Shown here in pieces: positions 10,401-20,943 of a stretch of 64,000 nt of DNA. This DNA is from Eutreptiella sp. 'Long Island Sound 2002' (taxonomy: Eukaryota > Euglenozoa > Euglenophyceae > Eutreptiales > Eutreptiaceae). The stretch is taken from contig OZ038392.1 in the NCBI GenBank assembly GCA_964036045.1, forward strand, positions 35,167,330 to 35,231,329. The letters are read 5' to 3'. A model generated the notes under the pieces. That model saw only the letters and a list, made by a program, of their open reading frames with translations. It did not search any database and was not told the DNA's origin. Every line of letters begins with the position of its first letter. The first letter of the stretch is position 1. Made by a program: the position numbers and the translations under genes.

Positions 10401-12449
10401 CAGGGGTCCTGGCCATTCTAAGCAACACCACGCTGATGATGAAGATGAGGAGGAACCAGGTCCGTGTGCTTTTCGGAGTTTGCATTGGGATGTCCCACCG
10501 TTTGTTGTGGTCTTTGTCTGTGGCACCCTGCTCTTGGTAATCACGGACACCCGGTTATCCCTACGCAACTCAACACTGAAATGGTGTAATTCTGACACTA
10601 TGACAACTGTTTCCTGATATCCACCCCGCAATATTCCGATGTCCCAAACATGCCACACCACTGAATTTTCATGTGTCCTCAACTCCCGGTGGACAGACGA
10701 TTGAGCAACAAAAGCAGGCCACACAGTGTCCACCCCTCATTGCCCTGTTTAAGAGCACCGAAGAATGCCTCTTTCGGTGACACAGCTTTTGTCAAAACCT
10801 TTTCATGGGCGATGACATCATCGTTATGTTGTCACACAATCACATAGTCAACCAACACATTGCCAGGGTTGAGGTTGAGGACACCTGTGCTTCATTCCCT
10901 TATGCACCGCAAAAATTTCCCCAGTGGGTGTTACAAACTTTTTGAAAGGTGGGCGCATGGGGCTTGCTTTTTTTCGCCATTGTTTGTGAAGATTGAAAAC
11001 AAAAATGTTCGCAACACTCTGAGGTGCTGTTGAGAGTCTTTCATTGCCATCTTTTGCCTCTCCAGCACGCAGCCGTGCATCCAAGGCCACCTCAAACGTA
11101 GTGATCCTGCATTGTGGGTACGCTGCTATTTGGCCCCGTGAGGTAACCGACCGCTGACCTACACCGCTCACAGGGAAAAGGTTGTTGGTGGCAACAGAGA
11201 AGGGGATGTTCCATAAGGCTAGTTATCGTTGAGTAGAACCAAAATATCCGTTGGTTTGCTATTGCGGTGGTGCCCACGCGAATTGTTTGTCTGCTTTCCA
11301 TGGTCGCTTAATTGGTGAGGATAAATTGCCAAGCGCGCAGGTGCGATCATGGCAATGTTCCCGGCATGACTGAACTGCTAAGTTGTAATACAATGGCACG
11401 CGAAGGCCATTAAATGTCCAATGACATCTTCTGGCAAACAAGGACAAGTGGGTGGCGAGTCTCTCTAGGTGGTTTACGTCAAACCCAGTGAGTATCAAGG
11501 GTGTCTCTCCCCAAATGCTACCATACCATTGCCTCCTGTCCAAGCGGTGATGTATGCTGTCAAACTTGTGAATGTTTTTTGGGCATCACCATCCCATCCA
11601 GACAGAGAGGAGAATTGGAGTGCGCAGTACTGATTGATATTTGCACCATACATGCTGGCTGGTCCGGTTTTTGTGTCTCAAGAGTCCACAATTCTGCTGC
11701 TTCAGGAATGACATGGGAGGAATTCCGGTACAAGGATGATTACCATCATCACCACCACCATCACCACCATGCCCATCACCACCACCACCACCATCACCAT
11801 GCCTATGGGCACATGCCCATGGGATATCCCATGTATGGTGGCATGCCTCCCAATTACACTGTGCCTTTTGCTGGGCAGCCGATGTATCCTCCGGGCGTTT
11901 ACCCTGGAAGTCAGCAACTTGTATATATCCATCGGACACCAGAGAGGTATCTGTGAGCATTGTAACGTGTTGCTATCCGACAGCCCTTGGGAGTCATTGT
12001 ATTCATGTCTGGCAGGATTTCATATGGTGGTTTGCTGTCATGTGTTATTGGTCCAAACCTTTCCAGATTGCCGTCTTCACCACACTCATAGATACCGCTG
12101 GGAGCAGTCTCTGCAGAAGTTTGTGAAGACCATGGATGCCAGCATTGCGTATTACCCTATGCCTCCACCAGGCATGCCTGGGCCACCAATGGGCATGTCC
12201 ATGCAGCCCCCAATGCCCTCACCTCCTGGTATGCAGCAGCATTCCAACTCAGGCGGTCCAGGTTCACAGAACACTGGAACCAGCCATGGGAAGCACCACC
12301 ACCACTCCAGCCACCACCACCACCACCACCATGGCCATCACCACCACCAGCATGGGCACCACCACCATTCTCACCACGGCCCTCCAGGTCATCACCACCA
12401 CCACCACCACCACCACCACAGGTGTGCTTCTGCCTCCAGCTGTAGATAG
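7474..12449 (+). CDS. Multi-exon host gene: Ala/Pro-rich, acidic, then poly-His protein
   Basis: Proposed exons are 7474-7573, 7693-7821, 8723-8900, 9033-9107, 9294-9362, 9527-9622, 9651-9852, 10333-10459, 11706-11945 and 12090-12449. Each has GT-AG borders, and the phases match at all nine junctions (1,1,2,2,2,2,0,1,2), with no internal stop. The start is an ATG (MFKLENETPAAPVDAP). Then come a Thr/Glu-rich stretch, a charged segment with DDDEEEDG, a Ser/Ala/Arg-rich middle, an acidic run (PEDEDEEDEDYEDYEQ), KAIAITDPNTNEPINL, a second acidic run, and two poly-His tracts separated by Met/Pro/Tyr/Gly-rich sequence. KAIAITDPNT resembles a short motif in the N-terminal part of eIF4G-like proteins, too short to name the gene. 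The protein looks mostly disordered. It may not end at the TAG at 12447: a CACAG|GTGTGC donor at 12420 is again phase 2 and would fit the exons at 16553 onward. Confidence 0.6.
7574..7692 (+). other. Intron 1 of the poly-His gene
   Basis: The donor is TCAG|GTGACT and the acceptor CTGTCACAG|CGG, 119 nt, phase 1. Without this intron the two flanking open frames are offset by one base. With it they join in frame (EGAS|AEAKADKVEN). Confidence 0.6.
8363..8644 (+). other. Open frame inside intron 2; status uncertain
   Basis: A 93-codon frame lies inside the 901-nt intron 7822-8722. It contains NVHKQLPFVRFVTLPRGTGG and looks protein-like. It does not link in phase to the flanking exons, which join each other directly, so I treat it as intronic or as an alternative exon. 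Confidence 0.25.
11745..11804 (+). repeat. (CAY)n tract encoding poly-His, first block
   Basis: A run of CAT/CAC triplets encodes two nine-residue His stretches separated by one Ala. The mixed CAT and CAC codons argue for selection on the protein rather than pure slippage. Confidence 0.8.
12286..12420 (+). repeat. (CAC)n tract encoding poly-His, second block
   Basis: CAC-rich sequence encodes several His runs broken by Ser, Gly, Gln and Pro, ending in a run of ten His. The reverse complement gives poly-GGT open frames that are artefacts. The tract ends exactly at a CACAG|GT splice donor candidate. Confidence 0.8.
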
Positions 12450-13855
12450 TGAGCCTTTTTCGATCCCTTCCCGGGACCCTGAGACGGCAGTGGTTATGTA
12501 GCCCTTTGGATTCCTCCCGCTTTGGGGACCCCGAGATGGCGGGGAAGCTCATTTGATTCCTCCCCACTCTGGGGACTGCCCTGTCACGTAAAGTAACCAA
12601 CGTGGGTCTAGGTTATGTAATTTTTTTTGCGTATTTGGGATTTCCCTTGAACCTACCTGATCAAAAATAGGAGGGATCCTGTGTGTAGTCAACGGCCACA
12701 ATCAACCACAATGGGGGCCCAGGATGGGGATTCACAGTGGGTATCCTGGGCAGGATGGGTGTCAGGATTGGGGATCATCATGCTGGATGACATAATTTGA
12801 CCCCGGATGATATGCTATTTGATGCACTACACACAAAAGCCAGACTGGACGCAGAGACAGTGCACACACCACTGCCAGTGGGCACGATGAGGTACAGGGG
12901 TTGAAAGGGGGGAGGGGGTTAGGAGGAATGAGGGCGAGCACGGCAGACAAGGAGGGGGGGCGCAGCAAGGCAGGAGAGGCAACCAGGACAGGGAACCGGA
13001 ATGGAGGGGATGGGAGAGCGCGTGCATGGGAGGCAGCGACAACAAAGGGGATGGCCTGGCCAGCCAGCCCCGTCGCTACCGGGTGCCAGGGCAACCCCTG
13101 CCCAACTGGCATCAGGTGGGGGGTGTCTCCCGCAGCCCAGATGGGCTGTTTGCGCAACAAGAGCGGGAGCCCATCAGGGGCAGACCAACTGTGAGGGGGA
13201 AAGGGACATATGGTGTATGGCCAGGACAACGCGTGGAGGAGCAGGGCGCCTGGGCCTCAAGCACACGGAAACACAGCGAGGCAGGTTATGGACGGCCTGT
13301 GGACAGAGGCGCGTGGACAACAAAAACAGTCAAACCACGCTGGCAACAACCAGCACAACCTCAATACGCCATTTACTGGGCGCCACTGATGCGCAAACGG
13401 CACATCATGCCACATCCAGCACAGCCCCGGCACACCAACCACTGGGCTTTGCGAACGCGGAAACGACACCAGCAAGAGCACTGGCCGCAGCAGCCGGCAG
13501 AAAGAAGCAACCTGACACAACATGCGAAGGGAAGAACGGGTGACTGTCCAGGGCCCCGTAAAGGAACAACAACCAGGCGGAATGTCACACAGAGGGTGAG
13601 CCGCACAGCGTAATCATTGGGTAGGAGCATGGACCCTGATCCCCGAAGAATGAAACGAAAGAACCCATTTAAGTGCTGTGCTGTTTTGTGTTGAAGGGGG
13701 GGACATAACCTAAACCTTAGTTTACAGATATAAATTACAGTTTAGTTTAGGATAGCGACTGTGTTTTTCAGTTGACTGTCTGTGACACATAATGGAGCCC
13801 CCCCCCCCCCCACCACCTGATTTTGAAAGCTCCCAATGATGATTCCTTAGTTGTT
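12421..13855. other. No recognisable gene; long intron or intergenic
   Basis: If the poly-His gene continues to 16553, this is the first part of a 4.1-kb intron. G-rich sequence at 12900-13300 gives overlapping open frames in two registers with no coding character. A run of about 14 C lies near 13798-13811. Confidence 0.4.
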
Positions 13856-14138
13856 GCCGAAGATTTGAACGAATTCATGCTGATATTTTCAGTACCCCTC
13901 TGTATCTCTCTGATGGGCCCCCGGGCGGTACGGGGAACCGAAGGGCAAGGGCCAGGCGCGGAAGTTCCCTAGCGGCGAACGAAAAAACCACACCGGTGGG
14001 CATTCCGCCGTAGCCGAGGGGGACGGATGCGCCGGGCCTTACCCGGAGGTGCCCCTGCGCGCTTTGGGGGAGACCAGAGGGGGCCGAAGATTTGAACAAA
14101 TTCATGCTGATTTTTTCAGTACCCCTCTGTATCTCTCT
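13856..14138 (+). repeat. 222-bp-spaced direct duplication
   Basis: About 60 bp starting CCGAAGATTTGAAC at 13856 recur at 14078 with few changes. The second copy follows 160 bp of GC-rich sequence, so the unit looks tandemly duplicated once, or the GC-rich segment was inserted with duplication of its flank. Confidence 0.6.
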
Positions 14139-14597
14139 GTCTCCTGTTGTCTTTTATCACTTGCACCATTTTGCTGAATGCACAGGTCAGCTGTTGTGAC
14201 GACCAGGGACGCCTGGTCTGATACCTGTACTGACTGTTCTGCTGAGGTTCAACCAGGCATGGCATAGAGAATAAAGATGCACTTATGCCATGCTGAGGAG
14301 TGCATTACCTCTGTCTGTTTGCTGCTCTGTTTCTGATTCTCTCTCTTTTTAGTTCAACAAATCTCTCTCATAATCTAGGTCATACCCCCCACCACTTGTT
14401 CCTGGGCCCTGACCCCCCCCCACCCCCCCACACCTGGTCCTGGGCCCTGACCCCACCCACCAGGCACGCATTAGAACAGAAAAAATGGAAGGAGGAGGTC
14501 CTCCCCCCCCCCCCCGGTCAAACCCCCCCCCCCCTCCCCCTCTTCCAATGCAGGTGAAAGTCTGAGTTGGGGTCGTGGAAAATTAACAGCAAGAAGT

Positions 14598-14739
14598 AAC
14601 AGCAAGCATCCAGAGGGCAACAGGAATCAACAGCAAGCATCCGGAGAGCACCAGGAATCAATAGCAACCATCCGGAGAGCACCAAGAAATAACAGCACCC
14701 ATCCAGAGAGCACCAGGAATCAACAGCAACCATCCACAG
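14598..14739 (+). repeat. 31-bp tandem repeat, about 4.6 copies
   Basis: Units start at 14598, 14629, 14660, 14691 and 14722, each reading roughly AACAGCAAGCATCCAGAGGG plus about 11 bases, with a few substitutions per unit. Confidence 0.8.
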
Positions 14740-14925
14740 CCCACCACCACCAACATAGGCCAAAAAAATTTTCTGGTGCCGAAACCATTGTGATTCTCTC
14801 TCTTTTTAGTTCAATGTGTTGGCCACTGTTGTGGGGCCTTCGCCAAATGGGACGCAGTTTTGCCACATTCGGTACATACGCCCTGGTGGGGTCACCGGAT
14901 GTTACGCCCATGTCTCCGCAAGGGA

Positions 14926-15502
14926 ATGAAGCTCTCAGAGTTGGAAGAGACAGAATATTTTTCACGCACACACGATGACTCCCCCACAGAATCTGAATCT
15001 GAATCTTCGGATTCCTCATCATCGGGTTCCACATCTAGTGATGAATCGCGACAAGAGGACTCCGATGTGGACTCCATGTCTTCGAGTAGTGAGGAGGAAG
15101 AGGAGGAAGAGGAGGAAGAGTAATGATGTGGAAGTAGGATGGGCAAAGAGTGCACGTGGAGTTTGGGGCTTGGGCCATGTGTTTGATGGGAAACTGTACT
15201 TCACTCGTGATATATGTGAGAAAAAGTGGATCCCTAAGGATTTGGTGCCTCCGAAGAAGTCAGTGGCTGCCCCCAAGGCAAGGGGAAAGGCTGCCCCCCA
15301 GCCAAGAGGAAAGCCAGCTGGTTTGGCTGTGCAAGCGGGCGCTAAAGCGGCTGCCAAACCAGCCTCGCGCGCCATTGCCTCCTCCTCCTCGGCCAGTGCA
15401 ACACACCCCGTGCCTGTCATGCAAACCGAGCATGTGCAACAATTCAAAGTGTGTTATTCTCGTACCCAGAAGTTCTTTACCATTCCTTTGGATCCTCAAT
15501 GA
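14926..15502 (+). pseudogene. Second member of the dispersed family: acidic Ser/Glu region plus conserved C-terminal module
   Basis: From an ATG at 14926 (MKLSELEETEYF) the frame is rich in Ser, Asp and Glu and ends in a run of ten Glu at a TAA (15123). The neighbouring frame then carries the continuation SNDVEVGWAKSARG, GKLYFTRDICEKKWIPKD, a basic Ala/Pro linker and HVQQFK...FFTIPLDPQ, ending at 15502. A one-base slip in the GAGGAA repeat would join the two parts. The C-terminal module matches the minus-strand fragment at 1488-1703, and its last 19 residues recur at 32943-32999. The GKLYFTRDI..(K)KW part has the look of a small beta-barrel or chromo-like fold, but I do not recognise it. It may be broken or may contain an unseen intron. 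Confidence 0.45.
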
Positions 15503-15722
15503 CATGAGTGTTGGATGAAACACATTGGCACCGCATCAACGCGAAAGTCGCTTCACACGTGTTCTCTTTGCTTGCGTCAGTGGAGGGTACCACAGTTTGC
15601 CTTGAGATACCCTTGCAATGCCCCCCCCCCCCCGGGACACCGTCACTTGGTGACCGTCTCCCGCCCCCACCCGGGAGACCGTCGCGCGCTACCCCGGGAC
15701 TTTGCAAGGGGGGGGGAGGGTT
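15449..15722 (+). repeat. Dispersed repeat D, copy 1 (family 3' end)
   Basis: This stretch includes the last codons of the family gene and its 3' flank. It recurs at 32943-33223 at high identity, including the poly-C tract and the 'GGGAGACCGTC' motif repeated downstream. Two copies of a gene's 3' end plus flank at different sites point to movement or duplication of the whole unit. Confidence 0.75.
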
Positions 15723-16040
15723 CTTTTTTGATATCGTGATCACCTAAAATGACCATCCAAGGTATGTAAAGCATGTTTTAGGCTGTATTTGCGTGTTTTT
15801 CACCGTATTTGGGTATTGGGCGCCGGGGGTGGGAGGGGGGGGCTCCCAAGGGATTGGTACACAACCCGCTTGTGCAGTTTTTCATCTTGGGCAGCTCAAA
15901 AATCGAAGTTTTCGAAATTTATTTTTTGGATACCACGATCACCTAAAATGACCATGGGGTTGCTTGGGGTAGATTCTCTGTGAGGTGGCCTTGCCGAAGG
16001 CAATAGAATTTGTCGTTTGTGCGTCCGCGGAAACCTCAGT
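15723..16040 (-). repeat. Reverse-oriented internal piece of the TIR element
   Basis: Reading the minus strand, this matches the segment near 17940-18400: a piece ending in GCCTTCGGCAAGTCCACCTC, then the 197-bp unit with GCATAAGCAGGTTGTG, a poly-C tract and AACACGTAAATACGGCCTAA. No TIRs were found, so it is a partial copy. Confidence 0.65.
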
Positions 16041-16552
16041 TTCCACGACTCCGAGATTTGACCAACATGACCAAGCTGAGATGTGGTGAGCATAAGAATT
16101 CAATGTCCTCTTTGTTGCGAAGCTCTTCATGGAGGTTACGTCTTTTTCTGTTCGGTTGGTGTGAATGGATGACCAACACCAAAGTCTGAATTTTGGCTTT
16201 TGGCACTGATGCATGCATATTGCAACTGACATACTGAGTGCATGACTGTTTTATGGGCACCCTCCAAACAAAGATGTCCCCACCAACACTACAAACAGGG
16301 ACTGATATGATCCAAGGATTGGGCCAAATAGTATGGGGTCATCTTTTCTTTACCGAAAGTTTGCTTGTAAAGAGCCGTAAGTACCATTTTTCTCTGAGCA
16401 ATAAAGCCCTTTCGTGGGCTGTCCCCCATCCATGGTTATCCAATGAAAAATTTCCAACCTTTCAAATCTAGACAGTGTTGCAATCTGCTCGTCAACAGTT
16501 GCACCCATTTTGCATGTGGATGCCCCCCGCTTCTCTCCTTCATTGTCCACAG
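16041..16552. other. No confirmed gene
   Basis: A short open frame at 16238-16471 has a GCC|GTAAGTACC donor-like site at 16378 but could not be linked to neighbours. The rest is unassigned. Confidence 0.3.
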
Positions 16553-17152
16553 TCACCAACGAGGTGGGAACAATCACAGACAACGCAACACTTCACAAGA
16601 AGAGACCAAGCAGGATATTGGCAACCAGGGCAACCGACACGACAACAAGAAGAAGGATAGCCGAGATCCATACAGGTGTCTGTGTGTGTTTGTGGCATCC
16701 TCCTCCGCTGCTCCTCTGTTCCGCAAGCTGTAAGACACGCGCCTGTGCATGATATGTCTGGTTATGCAAAGTGTTGACGCCTATTAATATGCATCATTGT
16801 CACAGTTTCTCAGCATTTTTGACGGCAAAGGATGTTACTATTCCCGGAGATGATGCTGCTTCAAGGGGTATGATGATGGATTTCTTGAACGAATATTTGG
16901 CGCAAGTCACAAACAGGTACGCATTTGGAGTGAGTTCCTCTACAGTCTGTATCAACTGTGGAGCGCGCACCCCCACCGAGAGACTGCTCTCGCTCTCTAT
17001 GCAGTCATTCAGAACATTCTTCAAAACTTCTTTTCAGCTGCACCAGGTACCCAGCTGCAGTTGGACAGGGAACTGCAGGAACCACACGAGTGCCAAAGCC
17101 CATGAAATTTCTCTCGAAAAGAGTTGCATTAGTCACTTCCAAGAGGTGGTGA
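16553..17152 (+). CDS. Three phase-2 exons of unknown product
   Basis: Exons 16553-16675, 16806-16916 and 17038-17145 (or to the TGA at 17152) have clean borders. Acceptors are CCACAG, GTCACAG and TTTTCAG; donors are ACAG|GTGTCT and ACAG|GTACGC. All are phase 2, and their lengths (123, 111, 108) are multiples of three, so the frame is kept. The product starts basic and Asn/Gln-rich (HQRGGNNHRQRNTSQEETKQ), then has ASRGMMMDFLNEYLAQVTN, likely helical, and ends basic (PKPMKFLSKR). I do not recognise it. Entry in phase 2 matches the phase-2 donor at 12420, so these may be later exons of the poly-His gene. Confidence 0.5.
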
Positions 17153-17659
17153 ATGAGCCCACAGTGTATCCCTCGGCTCAGACGGCCCTGGATGGTGCTG
17201 CAAGCCGCATTGCGTGCACTTTGGCGTCCCACAAAGGTTGTATTGTCTCAATGTATTGTGCTGGCATCTACAAGGGACCCAGGGCACCATTTGTGGGCCA
17301 CCTGTGTCAACGAAAAACGGCAAAAAGAATGGGCACCCCCCGGGCAGTCAACCAGGAGGGTCGGACGGGCCAGCTTTTCCGGAGAATGGTCACATCAAAA
17401 ATATCCAAAATCTAACCGCGCGGGTTTGAGTAAAATACACGAATACTCTGTGACCCTACTCTTTGGTCCAGCTTCAGTTTGCTTGGTTTTCCCGTTGCGG
17501 GTTTTCAGGGCACTAGACCCCACAGGGTGCGCTTACCTGTGAGGCCTAACACCAACCCCCCCCCCCCCCCATCCCCCTCTACCCCTCTTCCCATCCTAGT
17601 TAGCACCTAGTTGGAACTGGCAACTTGGGTGCCAGCGGTGCCCAGAAATCACCTCGAAG
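17153..17659. other. No recognisable gene
   Basis: Possibly intron. It contains a C-tract near 17558-17571 and no supported exon. Confidence 0.35.
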
Positions 17660-17827
17660 CACAGGGGGAGGGGGACGTCTCCTCGCTTCTGTACGCGACC
17701 CCCCCCCCCCCCCAGTAGAAGTGGGCCGAAGGCCCCCAGGGGGGGGCGGGCGGGCTAGCCGCCGAGGAGGGCTTCTCTAGGGGACTAGCTAGTTGCTGGG
17801 GGGGGGGGGGGGGGCTAGGGGAGAGGG
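17660..17827 (-). mobile_element. Older TIR-family element, terminal part (split by 17828-19741)
   Basis: The sequence begins with a decayed TIR (CACAGGGGGAGGGGGACGTC, then TCCTCGCTTCTGTACGCGAC). It continues CAGTAGAAGTGGGCC, GCTAGCCGCCGAGGAGGGCT and so on, which is the reverse complement of the right end of the element at 42757-44232. It is cut at 17827 by a younger copy and resumes at 19742 (TTTAGCAGAGGTCTAG, GGTGGCCTAAGGGGTTACTC). Its other end was not found. Confidence 0.65.
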
Positions 17828-18018
17828 CACGGGTGGGCCGTCTCCTCGGTTTGGGTACGCGACTCCCCCCCCCCCCCCCCTCCCTCCGGGCCCACTTAGT
17901 TACCAAGGGTCAATAGCTACCGGCCATACATATGGTGGCGCCGCAGGCGCCCGAAATTCTATTGCCTTCGGCAAGTCCACCTCGCAGAGAATCTACCGCG
18001 AGCAACACACACAAAACT

Positions 18019-18840
18019 GCATAAGCAGGTTGTGTACCAATCCCTTGGGAGACCCCCCCCCCCCCCCTGGACCTAATACCCAAATGGGGTGAAAAACACG
18101 TAAATACGGCCTAAAACATGCTTTACATACCTTGGATGGTCATTTTAGGTGATCACAATATCACAAAAACAAGTTTCAAAAACTTCCATTTTTGAGCTTT
18201 CCGGGGTGAAAAACTGCATAAGCAGGTTGTGTACCAATCCCCTAGGAGCCCCCCCCCCCCCCCGGACCTGATTCCCAAATAGGGTGAAAAAACACGTAAA
18301 TGCGGCCTAAAACATGCTTTACATACCTTGGGTGGTCATTTTAGGTGGTCACAATATCAAAAAAACAAGTTTCGAAAACTTCGATTTTTGAGCTGTCCGG
18401 GTTGAAAAACTGCATAAGCAGGTTGTGCACCAGTCCCTTGGGAGCCCCCCCCCCCCCCCCCGACCTGATACCCAAATAGGGTGAAAAACACGTAAATACG
18501 GCCTAAAACATGCTTTGCATAGCTTGGATGATCATTTTGGGTGGTCACAATATCAAAAAAAACAAGTTTCGAAAACTTCGATTTTTGAGCTGTCCGGGTT
18601 GAAAAGCTGCATAAGCAGGTTGTGCACCCGTCCCTTGGGAGCCCCCCCCCCCCCCCCGACCTGATACCCAAATAGGGTGAAAAACACGTAAATACGGCCT
18701 AAAACATGCTTTACATACCTCGGATGGTCATTTTAGGTGGTCACAATATCAAAAAAAGAAGTTTCGAAAACTTCCATTTTTGAGCTGTCCGGGGTGAAAA
18801 ACTGCATAAGCAGGTTGTGTACCGGCCCATTCACTAGGCC
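18019..18840 (+). repeat. 197-bp tandem repeat, about 4 copies plus a partial
   Basis: Units begin with GCATAAGCAGGTTGTG at 18019, 18216, 18412, 18609 and 18804. Each includes a poly-C run of 10-16, AACACGTAAATACGGCCTAA and TTTTTGAGCTGTCCGGG. The array runs close to the N gap, so its true length is unknown. Confidence 0.9.
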
Positions 18841-18861
18841 ATTATTGGTGGAAACAGCCAT

Positions 18862-19061
18862 NNNNNNNNNNNNNNNNNNNNNNNNNNNNNNNNNNNNNNN
18901 NNNNNNNNNNNNNNNNNNNNNNNNNNNNNNNNNNNNNNNNNNNNNNNNNNNNNNNNNNNNNNNNNNNNNNNNNNNNNNNNNNNNNNNNNNNNNNNNNNNN
19001 NNNNNNNNNNNNNNNNNNNNNNNNNNNNNNNNNNNNNNNNNNNNNNNNNNNNNNNNNNNNN
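18862..19061. other. Assembly gap (200 N)
   Basis: Exactly 200 N inside TIR element copy 2, next to the 197-bp array. The round number suggests a placeholder. Confidence 0.98.
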
Positions 19062-19109
19062 CCTCAAAACCTGAAAAAAGTGGGTTTCAAGTGGGGGGGG
19101 TCTGGGAGG

Positions 19110-19310
19110 TCCGGACCAAAAACTCATTGGGGGATGCGTTTATTGGACAAAATAATGATTTTACAAGGGGTTAAACTAACAATTCAACCCCTTGGGGTAG
19201 GGTACGCGAATAGGCCCAAAAAGCCCAAATGGGGGGGTATGTGGCGTTTTCCCCATATATACGCCTGCCTGGCTTTGATCTAACAACCTCTGCGAGGTGA
19301 TTTTTTTTCA
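19110..19310 (+). repeat. Dispersed repeat E, copy 1
   Basis: About 200 bp with ACCAAAAACTCATTGGGGGA, CAATTCAACCCCTTGGGGTA and CTGCCTGGCTTTGATCTAAC recur at 27955-28150 in the same orientation with moderate divergence. Confidence 0.75.
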
Positions 19311-19426
19311 TTCCCCTTGCCAACATAGCATCCCTCCCCGCCCAGGCGGTGGAGCACCCCAACGCTATACTTGAACCCAACCTTGACTCTAACACCCACC
19401 CCAACCCTCAGCCTGCTCCATGACCC

Positions 19427-19475
19427 ATGACCTTAACCCTACCCCTACCCCTACCCCTAGCCCTAGCCCTAGCTC
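19427..19475 (+). repeat. Telomere-like degenerate (CCCTA)n stretch
   Basis: About eight CCCTA/CCCCTA/CCCTAG units in a row. This could be an interstitial telomere-like tract or plain low complexity. It lies inside TIR element copy 2, just before GC-rich tandem units (ATCGCCCCTCCCTGAACCCC) at 19588-19655. Confidence 0.45.
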
Positions 19476-19749
19476 TCACCCATGAGGGAGGGCAAGGGGA
19501 GGTAACGGGAGCGTATGCCCCTCCCCCCACTGCCCCAAATTGCCCCACCTGGACCCCCCCCCAACCGACCCTCCCGACCCCCCCCCCATCGCCCCTCCCT
19601 GAACCCCCCCCCCATCGCCCCTCCCTGAACCCCCCCCCCCATCGCCCCTCCCTGAATCCCCCCCCCCCCCCAGGGGGCCTTTGGCCCACTTCTACTGGGG
19701 GGGGGAGTCGCGTACAAAAGCGAGGAGACGGCCCACCCGTGGGAGAGGG

Positions 19750-20943
19750 TTTAGCAGAGGTCTAGTCAGGTCTGGCAAAGACGCGGTGGCCTAAGGGGTT
19801 ACTCTACAACAAAGGAGGCCTCCGGTCTCGGTCCCTCTTGCTTCAAGGCCCATGCCATGCCATGGTGCGTTCCGGGTCGCGCGTTTGTGCTGGGCACTGC
19901 GCTGAACATGTTGCACCCCGTCACCTTGATGCCATCGGGACTTTGCGACCATGTGCGTCCACGCACCTTTGTCACCCGAGGCTGGGGCTTTGCCGCTTCT
20001 CCCATGGCTTCCGGCTTCTACTCCTTGTACAACGGGATGCCTACTTGCTCGGCAATCATTTGCCTTGTGCAAGTTTTGCATCAACCTCGTCGTGTCCTCC
20101 ACTGTGAAGTTGATGCCCTCTGATGAACACTTCCGGCTCCCAACGTCTCACCTCCGGCACCCACACACTTGAGGCTAGCACTTGTACTTTGCACACCTGG
20201 TCCGGTGCCAATAAGTATGTATTGCTTTCGGCCTCTGGGTAGTCCGAGAACCACCCTCTCCTCCTTTTCTCTGTGAGGATCCGGTCCGCTTGGATGGCGC
20301 GGAGGTTGTGCGTGTGCCACCGGAACCTCTCATGGAACGTGCGGCGCCGTGTCCGTTGCATTCCAGATCCCGGTGGCGGTTCCCCCCTTTGGTGTACCCT
20401 CACCCCAGCTAGCCCCCATTCCGCTTGCATGTTCGCAACGGCCGGGCCTTCTGCTTCTCCACAAGTGGGGGGGGGCGGACCAAAAACTCATAGGTTATCG
20501 GTTGTCTGCCAATTCCCTGGGAACCCCGGGAAGCGCTCGTCCCACTCCGCCCCATACAAAACCCCATGGAGTCGGAAACATTTTTTCAGCTTAAAATCGA
20601 AAAAACCGAAAGATTCATGATTTTGGACACAAAAAAAGGGGGGTCTGGGGGGTCCGGACCAAAAGGTTGGACGGAATGAACCGGCGGTTCGGCTCGGCCG
20701 GTTAGGTTCCGGCGGTTCGGCTCGACGGCGTTGTCGGCCGGCCGGACTGCCGGGCGGCACTTCGGCTGGCCGAGTCGGCCGGCCGGACCGCCGGGCCGTT
20801 CCGACGCACCCCCCCCCCCCCCCCACCACCCCCCAAGGTTCCCCGGGTTAGGCACCCTTTTTTTTCACCCACCTACACCCCTTGGGGACCGAGAATGCAA
20901 AGGTCCTAGGAGCATCATGGTGTCCTACGTTACGTTTTGACTT
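19750..20943. other. No gene; remnant of the older TIR element and GC-palindrome repeat
   Basis: 19742-19840 continues the older element of 17660. The segment 20660-20810 is dense in CGGCCGGCCG and CGGCGGTTCGGC words and resembles 27755-27960. Nothing looks coding. Confidence 0.55.

Larger units (their letters stand above)
17828..19741 (+). mobile_element. TIR DNA transposon copy 2, perfect 8-bp target duplication
   Basis: The left end CACGGGTGGGCCGTCTCCTC and the right end are inverted repeats of about 45 bp, including GTACGCGACTCCCCC. The 8 bases GGAGAGGG lie immediately outside both ends (17820-17827 and 19742-19749), an exact target-site duplication. Eight-base duplications suit hAT-like transposases. 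No transposase is encoded, so the copy is non-autonomous. Its interior holds five 197-bp repeats, the 200-base gap, a telomere-like stretch and a short GC-rich tandem repeat. The first 120 bp match the left end of the element at 42757. Confidence 0.85.

Noticed and set aside
11736-12089. Alternative frame through the first poly-His block (Ile/Thr-rich)
   Set aside because: The CAT/CAC repeat is open in all frames. The His frame is chosen because it joins the next exon in phase across a GT-AG intron.
13001-13613. Two long overlapping plus-strand frames rich in Gly/Arg/Gln
   Set aside because: Both registers are open because the DNA is purine- and GC-rich. No domain and no splice support.
19427-19765. 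112-codon Pro/Leu-rich frame
   Set aside because: Product of telomere-like and GC-rich tandem repeats at the end of a TIR element.
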